A DNA stretch of 64,000 bases from an uncultured Spirochaetaceae bacterium (GTDB lineage Bacteria; Spirochaetota; Spirochaetia; Sphaerochaetales; Sphaerochaetaceae), in contig CALXOH010000008.1 in the NCBI GenBank assembly GCA_944389975.1, forward strand, positions 1 through 64,000, read 5' to 3'. Under the pieces are notes generated by a model, which was not told the DNA's origin, did not search any database, and was given only the letters and a program-made list of their open reading frames with translations. Position 1 is the stretch's first letter; each line of letters opens with the position of its first letter. The position numbers and the translations under genes are program-made. Of the stretch, positions 43,146 through 50,371 are shown in pieces.

Positions 43146-43196
43146 CATCATCTCAGAGTGTTCGGTTTCAGGTAAAGGTTTACTGCCGTCGTCCAT
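43125..43196 (-). CDS. Short leader peptide upstream of corA (23 codons)
   Basis: ATG 43196 is preceded by a near-perfect AAAGGAG six bases upstream; the ORF encodes MDDGSKPLPETEHSEMMPSG followed by RPF and stops at 43125, 32 bp before corA. An acidic start followed by proline-rich residues recalls MgtL, whose acidic/proline N-terminus makes ribosomes fall off at low Mg2+. Its last codons overlap the 5' arm of the leader hairpin. A TTGACA box (43295-43290, minus) with GATTGT 17 bp on could be the promoter. Its role as a cation sensor is inference; the strength of its ribosome site is direct evidence for translation. Confidence 0.6.
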   Translation of the reverse strand: MDDGSKPLPETEHSEMMPSGRPF

Positions 43197-43314
43197 AGAA
43201 AACTCCTTTCCAAGGTATAAGGCCCCACGAGGCCTTAATGATGGTAACACACAACAGAACGGGAAAACAATCGCCCTATGAACAATCCGTGTCAATGTTG
43301 CGTTAAGAGATGAA

Positions 43315-43342
43315 GAAAAAACCATCTCAAAATCGAGATGGT
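43315..43342 (-). terminator. Intrinsic terminator after the threonine ammonia-lyase gene
   Basis: Minus-strand stem ACCATCTC / GAGATGGT (8 bp, 6-base loop) followed by TTTTTTC, 10 bp past the stop at 43352. Confidence 0.88.
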
Positions 43343-43351
43343 CGATTGGAT

Positions 43352-44548
43352 TCACTCGCTCACAAGTTGATAGCCCGCGCTTGCAAGCTTCTCCTTTATC
43401 TTCCCGATGTGTTCGAAATCCCTTGTCTCCATCGACAGGCGGAGAGTGCAATTGGTGAGGTTCTTCTCGTGCCCCGTCTTGTCATGGAACACGCCTACTA
43501 CGTTCGCACCCGATGATGCGACTATCGAAGAGACATCCATCAGCTGTCCGGGCTTGTCCACGAGTTCGACTGTGATGTCGGCAAGCCGCCCTTCCTTGAT
43601 AAGCGCACGATTGATGACGCGCGAGAGGATCGTCACATCGATGTTTCCTCCGGAGACAAGGCACACAGTCTTTCCTTTCAACGGAACTTTCCTTGAGAGG
43701 GCTGCTGCAACTGCAACGGCCCCCGCGCCTTCCGATACAAGCTTCTGCTTCTCCATCAGATCAAGAATCGCGACTGCCGTCTCGTCATCGGAAACGGTGA
43801 ACATGTCGTCAACGTACTTCTGGCATAGATCGAAGGTAAGATCCCCCGGACACTTGACTGCAATTCCATCCGAGATCGTGGATACGGAGGAAAGCTCTTC
43901 GATCTTCCTGTCTTTCAGCGAATTGACCATCGAAGGGGCCCCTTGGGATTGCACGCCGTATACCTTCACTTCGGGCTTGAGCATCTTCACTGTAAAGGCA
44001 ACGCCCGAGATCAGTCCGCCACCCCCGACGGGAACTACTATCGAGCCGACATCCGGAAGCTGCTGGAGGATCTCAAGGCCTATGGTACCTTGACCGGCAA
44101 TGACTTCAGGGCTGTTGAACGGATGGATCATGGTACGTCCCGTCTCCTCCATTATCTCCAACGCCCTTTTATAAGCGTCATCATACACCCCTTTCACCAA
44201 CTCCACCTTCGCACCGTAGCTTCTCGTAGCCTCTACCTTGGATATCGGAGCGCCTTCGGGAATGCATATTATGGCATCAATACCTTGCCGGGATGCAGCG
44301 AGCGCAACACCTTGGGCATGGTTGCCCGCAGAACATGCGATTACCCCCTTTTTCTTCTGTTCGGGAGTAAGCTTTGCAATCCTGTAGTATGCGCCGCGTA
44401 CTTTAAAAGATCCCGTGGTCTGCAGGTTTTCAGTCTTCAAATACACTTCGTCAGATGGGAACATACGCGGTGCGCGTATGAGATCCGTAACCCTTGCAAC
44501 CTCCTTCAGTGCGAAGGATGCTTGATAAACCGTATCTAGAGTGAGCAT
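43352..44548 (-). CDS. ilvA: Threonine ammonia-lyase (threonine dehydratase) with ACT domain
   Basis: A 398-residue PLP enzyme converting threonine to 2-oxobutyrate and ammonia. The PLP Lys is in TGSFKVRGAYYRI, the phosphate loop is VPVGGGGLISG, and ACSAGNHAQGVALA is typical. A C-terminal ACT domain follows from about residue 320 (ITVELVDKPGQLMDVSSIVASSGANVVGVF), as in the shorter IlvA/TdcB-type regulated enzymes. It may serve isoleucine synthesis or threonine breakdown. ATG 44548 (MLTLDTV) fits the family start better than the GTG at 44581. It is a single gene bounded by terminators on both sides. Confidence 0.9.
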   Translation of the reverse strand: MLTLDTVYQASFALKEVARVTDLIRAPRMFPSDEVYLKTENLQTTGSFKVRGAYYRIAKLTPEQKKKGVIACSAGNHAQGVALAASRQGIDAIICIPEGAPISKVEATRSYGAKVELVKGVYDDAYKRALEIMEETGRTMIHPFNSPEVIAGQGTIGLEILQQLPDVGSIVVPVGGGGLISGVAFTVKMLKPEVKVYGVQSQGAPSMVNSLKDRKIEELSSVSTISDGIAVKCPGDLTFDLCQKYVDDMFTVSDDETAVAILDLMEKQKLVSEGAGAVAVAAALSRKVPLKGKTVCLVSGGNIDVTILSRVINRALIKEGRLADITVELVDKPGQLMDVSSIVASSGANVVGVFHDKTGHEKNLTNCTLRLSMETRDFEHIGKIKEKLASAGYQLVSE

Positions 44549-44594
44549 GTGGTCATGATACTCTTTCGTCTCGATCGTCACAATTGGAGAACTT

Positions 44595-44629
44595 GAAAAA
44601 ACCCACCCGGCGGGGCATGCCGGATGGGT
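44595..44629 (-). terminator. Intrinsic terminator of the sigma-54 controlled operon
   Basis: Minus-strand stem ACCCATCCGGC / GCCGGGTGGGT (11 positions, one mismatch) around a 7-base loop, followed by TTTTTT, 20 bp after the amidohydrolase stop at 44649. Confidence 0.9.
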
Positions 44630-44648
44630 AAGGAAAAATGAAAAATGG

Positions 44649-45797
44649 TTATACGAACCTTTTTCCGTTGTGCATTACGAAAACCGGGTCGGAAAGTGCC
44701 GAAGCATCCTCGACCGGGTCTCCGGAAACGCCGATAATATCAGCGACGTACCCGCTCTCCAAGGAACCTACGTGGTTGCCGTAAAGTTCCCCTGGATAGA
44801 CTGTGACGCCCTTGAGGGATTCGAGGTTGTCCATTCCAAGCTGCCGCATGTACATCACCTCACGCCATAGCATCGCATGGTATGCATCGCTTCCGATTAT
44901 GAACTTCGGGTGGGCTTGAACGAGTTTCGACATCCTTCTGAAGGACTCTTCCCTTGTTGCACGCACCTTCACGTTCTGCGCCTCGGGGCACATCGGTTCC
45001 CGCCCCGGATCCAGCATTATGCCGGATGTGAATGAAACGATCTTGTCGTGCTTGATTATCAGGTCGATGTCCTCGTCCGTAACCCAATAGCAATGCTCGA
45101 TCGTATCGATCCCCTCTTCCGCGACATACCTCAGGCCCGTGCCTCCGATGCAGTGCGCTGTAGTCAGTATCCCCTGGCTCTTCGCTTCATCGGTGACGGC
45201 ACGCACCTCTTCCCTTGTCATGTACCAAGGGGTCATCGCGCCGCCGGTGGGCGGGGTTCCCGGGGTGATGAATATCTTCAGCCAGTTGACTTTGCGATAG
45301 ATGTTCTCCCTCGCCTGTCTTCTGAATTCCTCGGCTCCGGAGAAACTCATTCCGACATACCCGTGCCCGTGGATACCTTTCATGCCTATTCCCGACACGC
45401 TCATCCAAGGAAAATCGGGTGCTCCGAAATCCCTCATCTCCACGTCGATGTAGTACTTGTCGCCAAGGCACCTCAGACCTGTGATTCCCGCCTTGATATC
45501 ATCCTTGACGTTTCTCACTGCCCTTATCGTCTGCCTTGCCTCCGGGTCGTTCATCTTCATCAGATGCCCTTCGGTCCTTGCGTCCATCGCAAGGTGTGCG
45601 TGGCTGTCGATCATGCCGGGCATGAGCGTCAGATCCTTCAGGTCGATATGCTCGCCTGATGAGATGTAACTTCCACCCTTCCGGCTATCTGACGGAACGA
45701 TATCGACAATCTTGCCACCATCGACTACAATCGCGGGGTTTGGAAAGTACTCCAGATTCTTGCCTGTCAGTGCTCCTTTTGCAGTCAATACGATCAT
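44649..45797 (-). CDS. Metal-dependent amidohydrolase
   Basis: A 382-residue amidohydrolase-superfamily enzyme with a composite beta-sandwich and TIM barrel. Ligands are GMIDSHAHLAMD (H-x-H), the candidate carboxylated Lys in VNWLKIFITPG, His in TTAHCIGG, His in TIEHCYW and Asp in IGSDAYH. It is closest in pattern to the imidazolonepropionase/prolidase-like group. It probably hydrolyses an amide, lactam or lactone. As last gene of the TctCBA operon, coupled to tctA by ATGA, it probably acts on the imported compound or a derivative. Substrate unknown. Confidence 0.85.
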   Translation of the reverse strand: MIVLTAKGALTGKNLEYFPNPAIVVDGGKIVDIVPSDSRKGGSYISSGEHIDLKDLTLMPGMIDSHAHLAMDARTEGHLMKMNDPEARQTIRAVRNVKDDIKAGITGLRCLGDKYYIDVEMRDFGAPDFPWMSVSGIGMKGIHGHGYVGMSFSGAEEFRRQARENIYRKVNWLKIFITPGTPPTGGAMTPWYMTREEVRAVTDEAKSQGILTTAHCIGGTGLRYVAEEGIDTIEHCYWVTDEDIDLIIKHDKIVSFTSGIMLDPGREPMCPEAQNVKVRATREESFRRMSKLVQAHPKFIIGSDAYHAMLWREVMYMRQLGMDNLESLKGVTVYPGELYGNHVGSLESGYVADIIGVSGDPVEDASALSDPVFVMHNGKRFV

Positions 45798-47281
45798 TGT
45801 TCAGCCTCCGCTCTCTTCTTGACTCTCTTGATGAACACAGGCCACAGGAACGAGATCAGGATCAGGAATACGAACACGTCGACTATCGGGCGTGTGAAGA
45901 TCATGAAATAGTTGTTGCGGAACATCGTACCTGTCTGCATGATTGCTTCCTCGAGCATTGGTCCCAAAAGAAGACCGAGGGCGATCGGGGAAAGCGGGAA
46001 GTCATACTTGTCGAGGAAGTATCCGAAGATACCCGCAATGTACATTACGATGACGTCCGTGATGTTCTGGCTGATTGCAAAAGCACCGACCGTGCAAAGG
46101 CCCATGATGAGTGTTGCCAGAATCTGCTTTGGAATCTTGAGGATCTTTCCTGCAAAGCGGCAGAAGATCCAGCCGACGAAGAAGAGAAGCACGTTGATGA
46201 TCGCAAAACCGATCAAGAGCGTATATGTCGTCTCCGCGTGGACTGTAAAGAGCTGCGGACCCGGCCTGAGGCCATGGATGATCATTGCGCCCAGAAAGAT
46301 CGCTGCCGGTGCAGATCCAGGAATGCTCAATGTAAGAAGAGGAATGAGCGAGCCGCCGGTAACGCCGTTGTTCGCCGCCTCGCTTGCGATGATGCCTTCG
46401 ATCGAGCCGTTGCCGAACTCTTCCTTGTGCTTGCTCACCTTTCTTGCCTCGTTGTAGGAAAGGAACGCCGCGATATCCGGTCCGGCTGCCGGGATTACGC
46501 CGATTATGATTCCTATGATCGTCGAACGGATGTAGTTCCCGATGTGGCCGGTGAAGTCCTTGAGGTCGACGCGCATATTCGCGATCTTGGAAACTTCATC
46601 CTTGTCATCGAGGTTCTTGATCATCTTGAAGACTTCAGGAATCGAGAATAGTCCGATGAGTACCGAAACGACCTCGAAACCTCCCAAAAGTTCGTGTTGA
46701 CCGAACGTGAAGCGCGGGAAGCCGAGTACGGGATCCTGTCCGACAGATGCGATTACAAGCGTGATACAGCCGACGAAAAGTCCCTTGAGCATGTTTCCTT
46801 CGCTGAGCATACACACGACTGAAAGGCCGAAGATTGCGATCATCATCGTCTCCGGCGGTCCGACACGAAGTGCGATCAAAGCGAGAAGAGGCGAGAAGAA
46901 GAGAAGGGAGACGGAAGACCAGAAACCGCCGAATGCGGAAGCAAACGTAACGATTCCAAGTGCGTGTCCGCCCTCGCCTTTCCTTACGAGCGCGCGTCCC
47001 TCAAATGCCGTGGGCACCGATGCGCTCGTTCCCGGTATTCCTATCAATACCGCGGGGATCGATCCTCCGTATACTCCTCCGCAATATATACCAGAGAGGA
47101 AGAGGAGTGCCGCTCCCGGTTCCATCACGTACGAGAATGGAACGAATACCGCAACACCCATCGTGGCGGAAAATCCGGGGAGTGCGCCGAATATTATACC
47201 GATTACAAGGCCTGCAACCATGTACAGCAGGTTCATCACAGTACATGCGCCTTGGATTCCAAGAAGAATGTTTTCCAACAT
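45794..47281 (-). CDS. tctA: Tripartite tricarboxylate transporter, large permease TctA
   Basis: A 495-residue membrane protein with about twelve helices and family motifs PGFSATMGVAVFVPFSYVMEP, GSIPAVLIGIPGTSASVPTAFEG (first conserved GxxGx20-like loop) and GVIPAAGPDIAAFLSYNEARK, followed by EAANNGVTGGSLIPLLTLSIPGSAPAA. It forms the translocation pathway with TctB and receives ligand from the TctC-type receptor; transport is proton or sodium driven. It lies between tctB and the amidohydrolase, overlapping the latter by 4 bp. Confidence 0.92.
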   Translation of the reverse strand: MLENILLGIQGACTVMNLLYMVAGLVIGIIFGALPGFSATMGVAVFVPFSYVMEPGAALLFLSGIYCGGVYGGSIPAVLIGIPGTSASVPTAFEGRALVRKGEGGHALGIVTFASAFGGFWSSVSLLFFSPLLALIALRVGPPETMMIAIFGLSVVCMLSEGNMLKGLFVGCITLVIASVGQDPVLGFPRFTFGQHELLGGFEVVSVLIGLFSIPEVFKMIKNLDDKDEVSKIANMRVDLKDFTGHIGNYIRSTIIGIIIGVIPAAGPDIAAFLSYNEARKVSKHKEEFGNGSIEGIIASEAANNGVTGGSLIPLLTLSIPGSAPAAIFLGAMIIHGLRPGPQLFTVHAETTYTLLIGFAIINVLLFFVGWIFCRFAGKILKIPKQILATLIMGLCTVGAFAISQNITDVIVMYIAGIFGYFLDKYDFPLSPIALGLLLGPMLEEAIMQTGTMFRNNYFMIFTRPIVDVFVFLILISFLWPVFIKRVKKRAEAEQ

Positions 47282-47296
47282 CTTTACAACCTCCTT

Positions 47297-47725
47297 TTAG
47301 AACCATGAACCGCGCGGAAGGATGACCGAGAGGCCATAGGTGAATACGAAATACATGAATGCAGTCAGTATTGCAGGGAAAAGCCAGAATACCGGCTTCT
47401 TGTAGTTGAAGTGCAATATGAATTCAGCTGCATAGAGATAGATCAGAGTGGACGGAACGTATCCGAGCCTTGACATCAGCATCAAATACAAGAAGGTTGC
47501 CGCAGCAAATATTATGATGAGTACTGATGAATGGTCGAACTCCTGCTGATCTTTCTCCTTTCCCTTGAACATTATCAAAACCGACAGGATCAAACTGGCG
47601 ATGATGAAGATCAAAGGATATGTCCTGGATTCGACGGGAATAGATGGGACTTGTGACAGGAATGCCAGCAAAGCGACATCCATTATGAGCAAAAACCCCT
47701 TTTGCCCAGATAATTTCTTTGTCAT
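47297..47725 (-). CDS. tctB: Tripartite tricarboxylate transporter, small permease TctB
   Basis: A 142-residue membrane protein with four predicted helices (about 10-30, 34-52, 72-100, 108-135), the usual TctB shape. ATG 47725 (MTKKLSGQKG) is supported by AGGAGA about six bases upstream; the longer frame reaches back through the intercistronic hairpin and is rejected. It lies 67 bp after the receptor gene and 15 bp before tctA. TctB sequences are poorly conserved, so the call rests on size, topology and position. Confidence 0.85.
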   Translation of the reverse strand: MTKKLSGQKGFLLIMDVALLAFLSQVPSIPVESRTYPLIFIIASLILSVLIMFKGKEKDQQEFDHSSVLIIIFAAATFLYLMLMSRLGYVPSTLIYLYAAEFILHFNYKKPVFWLFPAILTAFMYFVFTYGLSVILPRGSWF

Positions 47726-47758
47726 TTCATTTCTCCTTTTGATTACGGTAAAAAGGTA

Positions 47759-47786
47759 CTTGCCCTCTGAAGCCTCAGAGAGCAAG
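47759..47786 (-). other. Intercistronic hairpin/attenuator between tctC and tctB
   Basis: CTTGCTCTCTGA and TCAGAGGGCAAG pair over 12 bp (one G-U) around GGCT, then TACCTTTTT follows. It is a good candidate for a partial terminator that leaves more receptor than permease mRNA. Confidence 0.7.
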
Positions 47787-47792
47787 GATTAC

Positions 47793-48767
47793 TCAATTGC
47801 CACTATTCATTGCATCGATCATGGCGCTGTATTCCTCATGATTCGTCCAATAGAAATCCTTGAACTCCTCATACGGCATATAGCTTACGTTCATGCCTGA
47901 AGCCTCAGCCTCGGCAAGGTAATCGGAATTTGCCGACGCTCTTCCGATTGCATCGCTTACAGTCTTGATGACATCTTCAGGAAGGCCCGCGGGTCCGTTG
48001 ATCGATCTCCACATCTCGTGCACTACGTCGATGCCACATTCCTTCAACGTCGGAACATCCGGGAATAGAGGTGACCTTTCCTCGCTGGAGATTGCGATTG
48101 GAATGATGTTTCCAGCTTCGATCTGGGCAACAGCTTCGGATACGAACGGAACACCTACGTCACAGTTTCCACCTGCGACTGCAGTCACTGCAGCGGTTCC
48201 TGTCTGGAATACCATCCTCAGGAATTCAGTTCCGGTGGCATCCTCGAACTTCTGGCGGAGAAAGTCATGGCTTGACCAAGCTCCACCGATTCCGAACGTC
48301 ACATTACCTGGATTTGCCTTGAGTTTCTCAAGAAGCTGATCCATGCTCTCGATTCCGCTGTCCTTTCCAACTACGATGATGTGCGGATCGGATGCGTACA
48401 TTGCAATCGGGGTGAACGAATCTGCGTTGTAGACGACGCCTTGGAACAGTTTGTTGTCGTTCGAGTTCGTAGATGCAAAGTAACCAAGGGTGTATCCATC
48501 GGGATCCGCTTCTGAAAGCGAAGTAAGCCCGATAGTCAGGGATCCTCCCGTGATGTTCTGAACGACGATGTTCTGTCCGAGTTCTCCCTCAAGGTACTTG
48601 CAAAGAAGCCTTGTCGAGATGTCCGCGCCACCTCCTGCAGCGTTCGGAACGATCATAGTCAGCATCTTTGACGGATACGCACCATCTGAACTCTCCGAGC
48701 TTCCGCCGGCCATGACTGGTGTCAAAGCTGTGATGAAAACCATCAGCAGAATAAGAAACCTTCTCAT
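47793..48767 (-). CDS. tctC: Tripartite tricarboxylate transporter solute-binding protein (TctC/Bug family)
   Basis: A 324-residue periplasmic receptor with a signal peptide (FLILLMVFITALTPVMA, then GGSSESSDG). Bug-family marks are MLTMIVPNAAGGGADISTRLLCKYLEGELGQNIVVQN (split around the P-loop-like AAGGGAD), VTFGIGGAWSSHD and IAISSEERSPLFPDVPTLKECG. These receptors bind small carboxylates through backbone contacts with two glycine-rich loops. GGAGGG precedes ATG 48767. It is the second gene of the operon, after the SAF-domain dehydrogenase, and before a strong hairpin. Confidence 0.9.
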   Translation of the reverse strand: MRRFLILLMVFITALTPVMAGGSSESSDGAYPSKMLTMIVPNAAGGGADISTRLLCKYLEGELGQNIVVQNITGGSLTIGLTSLSEADPDGYTLGYFASTNSNDNKLFQGVVYNADSFTPIAMYASDPHIIVVGKDSGIESMDQLLEKLKANPGNVTFGIGGAWSSHDFLRQKFEDATGTEFLRMVFQTGTAAVTAVAGGNCDVGVPFVSEAVAQIEAGNIIPIAISSEERSPLFPDVPTLKECGIDVVHEMWRSINGPAGLPEDVIKTVSDAIGRASANSDYLAEAEASGMNVSYMPYEEFKDFYWTNHEEYSAMIDAMNSGN

Positions 48768-48798
48768 TTTCCCTCCTATTGTTTTTCTTTTGTTTGTT

Positions 48799-50196
48799 TT
48801 ATTTCATCTCTTCCTGGAGAGCCCTGAGCTTCCAGAGAGTAGAATCCACCGGTTCCTCGACCATCGAATAGGTGATCACCTCCCCCTTCTTTACATCGCA
48901 TTTGAGTTTCCGTCCGTTAAGCATGTGGGCAGGTATTGCACTCGAAGGGGCCTTCCTCGTGGCCTTCACCATAAGGGTGTGAAGCCTCTCGTCATGGTCA
49001 TTGCCCATGACATCCCCTTTCTTCAAGTCGACGGCAGCCTCCTGTACGATGTCGTAATCCTGACTGTATCTTTCACTTCCCGTGATCATTCCCGAAAGTC
49101 CGGCAGCCATCAGAGTCGTTCCGGCCTCCACACCGCAAAGGTGGTACGGCTTGTACACCAAAGCGACCGTCCCCTCCGGATTGGAGATGCAACCTTTCGT
49201 GTTGAGGATCATCTGGGAATAAGGGTTTTCGGCATGCACGACGACAAACACTCCTCCGCCGAGCCCAGCCTCGTTCACCTCATGTATGTTCGTAACGACT
49301 TCGATCACACCGCGCGATGAGAGTATCCCCCCCTCGTCTTTTACGCATAGCGCACTCGGAATTTCGGATGTCTTCAGAATCGCATCGTGCAAAGCGGGTA
49401 CATCGGGCTTCAAGCCGGTCGAGTTCGCAGCTATCACCATCTCGCATAGGTCAAAGCCTCCCCTCTCATCGAGTGAGGACAGAATCTTCTTTCTCAAAGA
49501 AAGCGTCTTCTCCACGTCATTTCCAAGCTCTTCCATCAGTGCGCATTCATCATCGGAAAGCTTTACTTCCTTGGTCTCCTTGATCGTTATGCCTCCATCC
49601 GAGTAGAGGATCACCTTCTTGTTCTTCCTGTCATAGATGAACTCCGCGTCCCTGCTCTTTCCGGCGGCAACGACCTCCAGTCCTATCAATCGTGCCCACT
49701 CGACAAGCTGCATCAGGGCACCGTGCTGATCACCGTCCACGGGGGTGCATACCACACCCTTCCGGTCGGCAAGATACCTCAGGTACGGGCCGACGACTGA
49801 ATCAGTCTCCTTGCTTACCATCACGATGTTCTTTCCGCTTTCGATCGCTTTGAGGGCATGGCGCGCGCCCGCTTCCGGATTTCCCGTGCCTTCCACGATC
49901 GTATCAATGTCGAGGGAGAACAAGATGTCAGGATCGGTCAAAGCGACCTTCCTGCCCTCGCTTATCGCATCTTTTGCTTCCTGGACTGAATTTGCGTATA
50001 CCAACGCATCTGATCCGAATCCCGACTTTTCCGCCGCATTCCTGATTGCATCGATGTTCTTGTCGGCAATCGCGACGATGTCGAGCTCGGGGGTAACCAA
50101 AGACTGTGCGATGACGGCAATACCAAAGTGCCCCGTACCGATCAATGCAGCAGTCGTTTTCTTCTTCTCCACCATTTTGAAAATTTCCCTGAACAT
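48799..50196 (-). CDS. NAD(P)-dependent homoserine dehydrogenase-like oxidoreductase with C-terminal SAF domain
   Basis: A 465-residue two-part protein. The N-terminal Rossmann domain has ALIGTGHFGIAVIAQ and DIVAIADKNI, then DTIVEGTGNPEAGARHAL, as in homoserine dehydrogenase-like enzymes. A C-terminal SAF domain (about 370-450, SAIPAHMLNGRKLKCDVKKGEVITYSMV) resembles those of sialic acid synthases and UxaA. Such fusions occur in carbohydrate-acid loci, but a defined reaction is not known to me. ATG 50196 has GAGGT seven bases upstream and fits the predicted sigma-54 start point about 23 bp before it. It leads the transporter operon and probably oxidises the imported compound. Confidence 0.8.
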   Translation of the reverse strand: MFREIFKMVEKKKTTAALIGTGHFGIAVIAQSLVTPELDIVAIADKNIDAIRNAAEKSGFGSDALVYANSVQEAKDAISEGRKVALTDPDILFSLDIDTIVEGTGNPEAGARHALKAIESGKNIVMVSKETDSVVGPYLRYLADRKGVVCTPVDGDQHGALMQLVEWARLIGLEVVAAGKSRDAEFIYDRKNKKVILYSDGGITIKETKEVKLSDDECALMEELGNDVEKTLSLRKKILSSLDERGGFDLCEMVIAANSTGLKPDVPALHDAILKTSEIPSALCVKDEGGILSSRGVIEVVTNIHEVNEAGLGGGVFVVVHAENPYSQMILNTKGCISNPEGTVALVYKPYHLCGVEAGTTLMAAGLSGMITGSERYSQDYDIVQEAAVDLKKGDVMGNDHDERLHTLMVKATRKAPSSAIPAHMLNGRKLKCDVKKGEVITYSMVEEPVDSTLWKLRALQEEMK

Positions 50197-50228
50197 TTCA
50201 TACCTCACATTTGAGTTCACTTTATAAA

Positions 50229-50244
50229 AGCAAAAGAAATGCCA
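50229..50244 (-). promoter_or_regulatory. Sigma-54 (-24/-12) promoter
   Basis: The minus strand reads TGGCAT-TTCTT-TTGCT, an almost ideal match to TGGCAC-N5-TTGCW with the required GG and GC dinucleotides spaced 10 bp. Transcription would begin near 50218 and run into the dehydrogenase-tctCBA-amidohydrolase operon. Confidence 0.88.
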
Positions 50245-50335
50245 AGAATTTGAAGTGGAATTTTTTAAATAATCATTTGTTGTTTTTCAAAGAAATTATC
50301 AAGACGATATTAAAATAGTGTGCTTCTTTGGTTAC

Positions 50336-50369
50336 ATTGCAATTGCAATACTTTGCGTTGCAGCTGCAA
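50336..50369 (-). promoter_or_regulatory. Two phased palindromic activator sites for the sigma-54 promoter
   Basis: TTGCAATTGCAA (50337-50348) and TTGCAGCTGCAA (50358-50369) are perfect 12-bp palindromes of the form TTGCARYTGCAA. Their centres are 21 bp apart (two helical turns) and lie about 105-125 bp upstream of the -24/-12 element. That is the standard layout for a sigma-54 enhancer bound by the activator encoded next door. Confidence 0.82.
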
Positions 50370-50371
50370 TT

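Noticed and set aside
43197-43451. A long minus-strand frame upstream of and in frame with the corA leader peptide (to 43451)
   Set aside because: It would run through the threonine ammonia-lyase terminator and into that gene's 3' end; the strong AAAGGAG ribosome site belongs to the internal ATG 43196.
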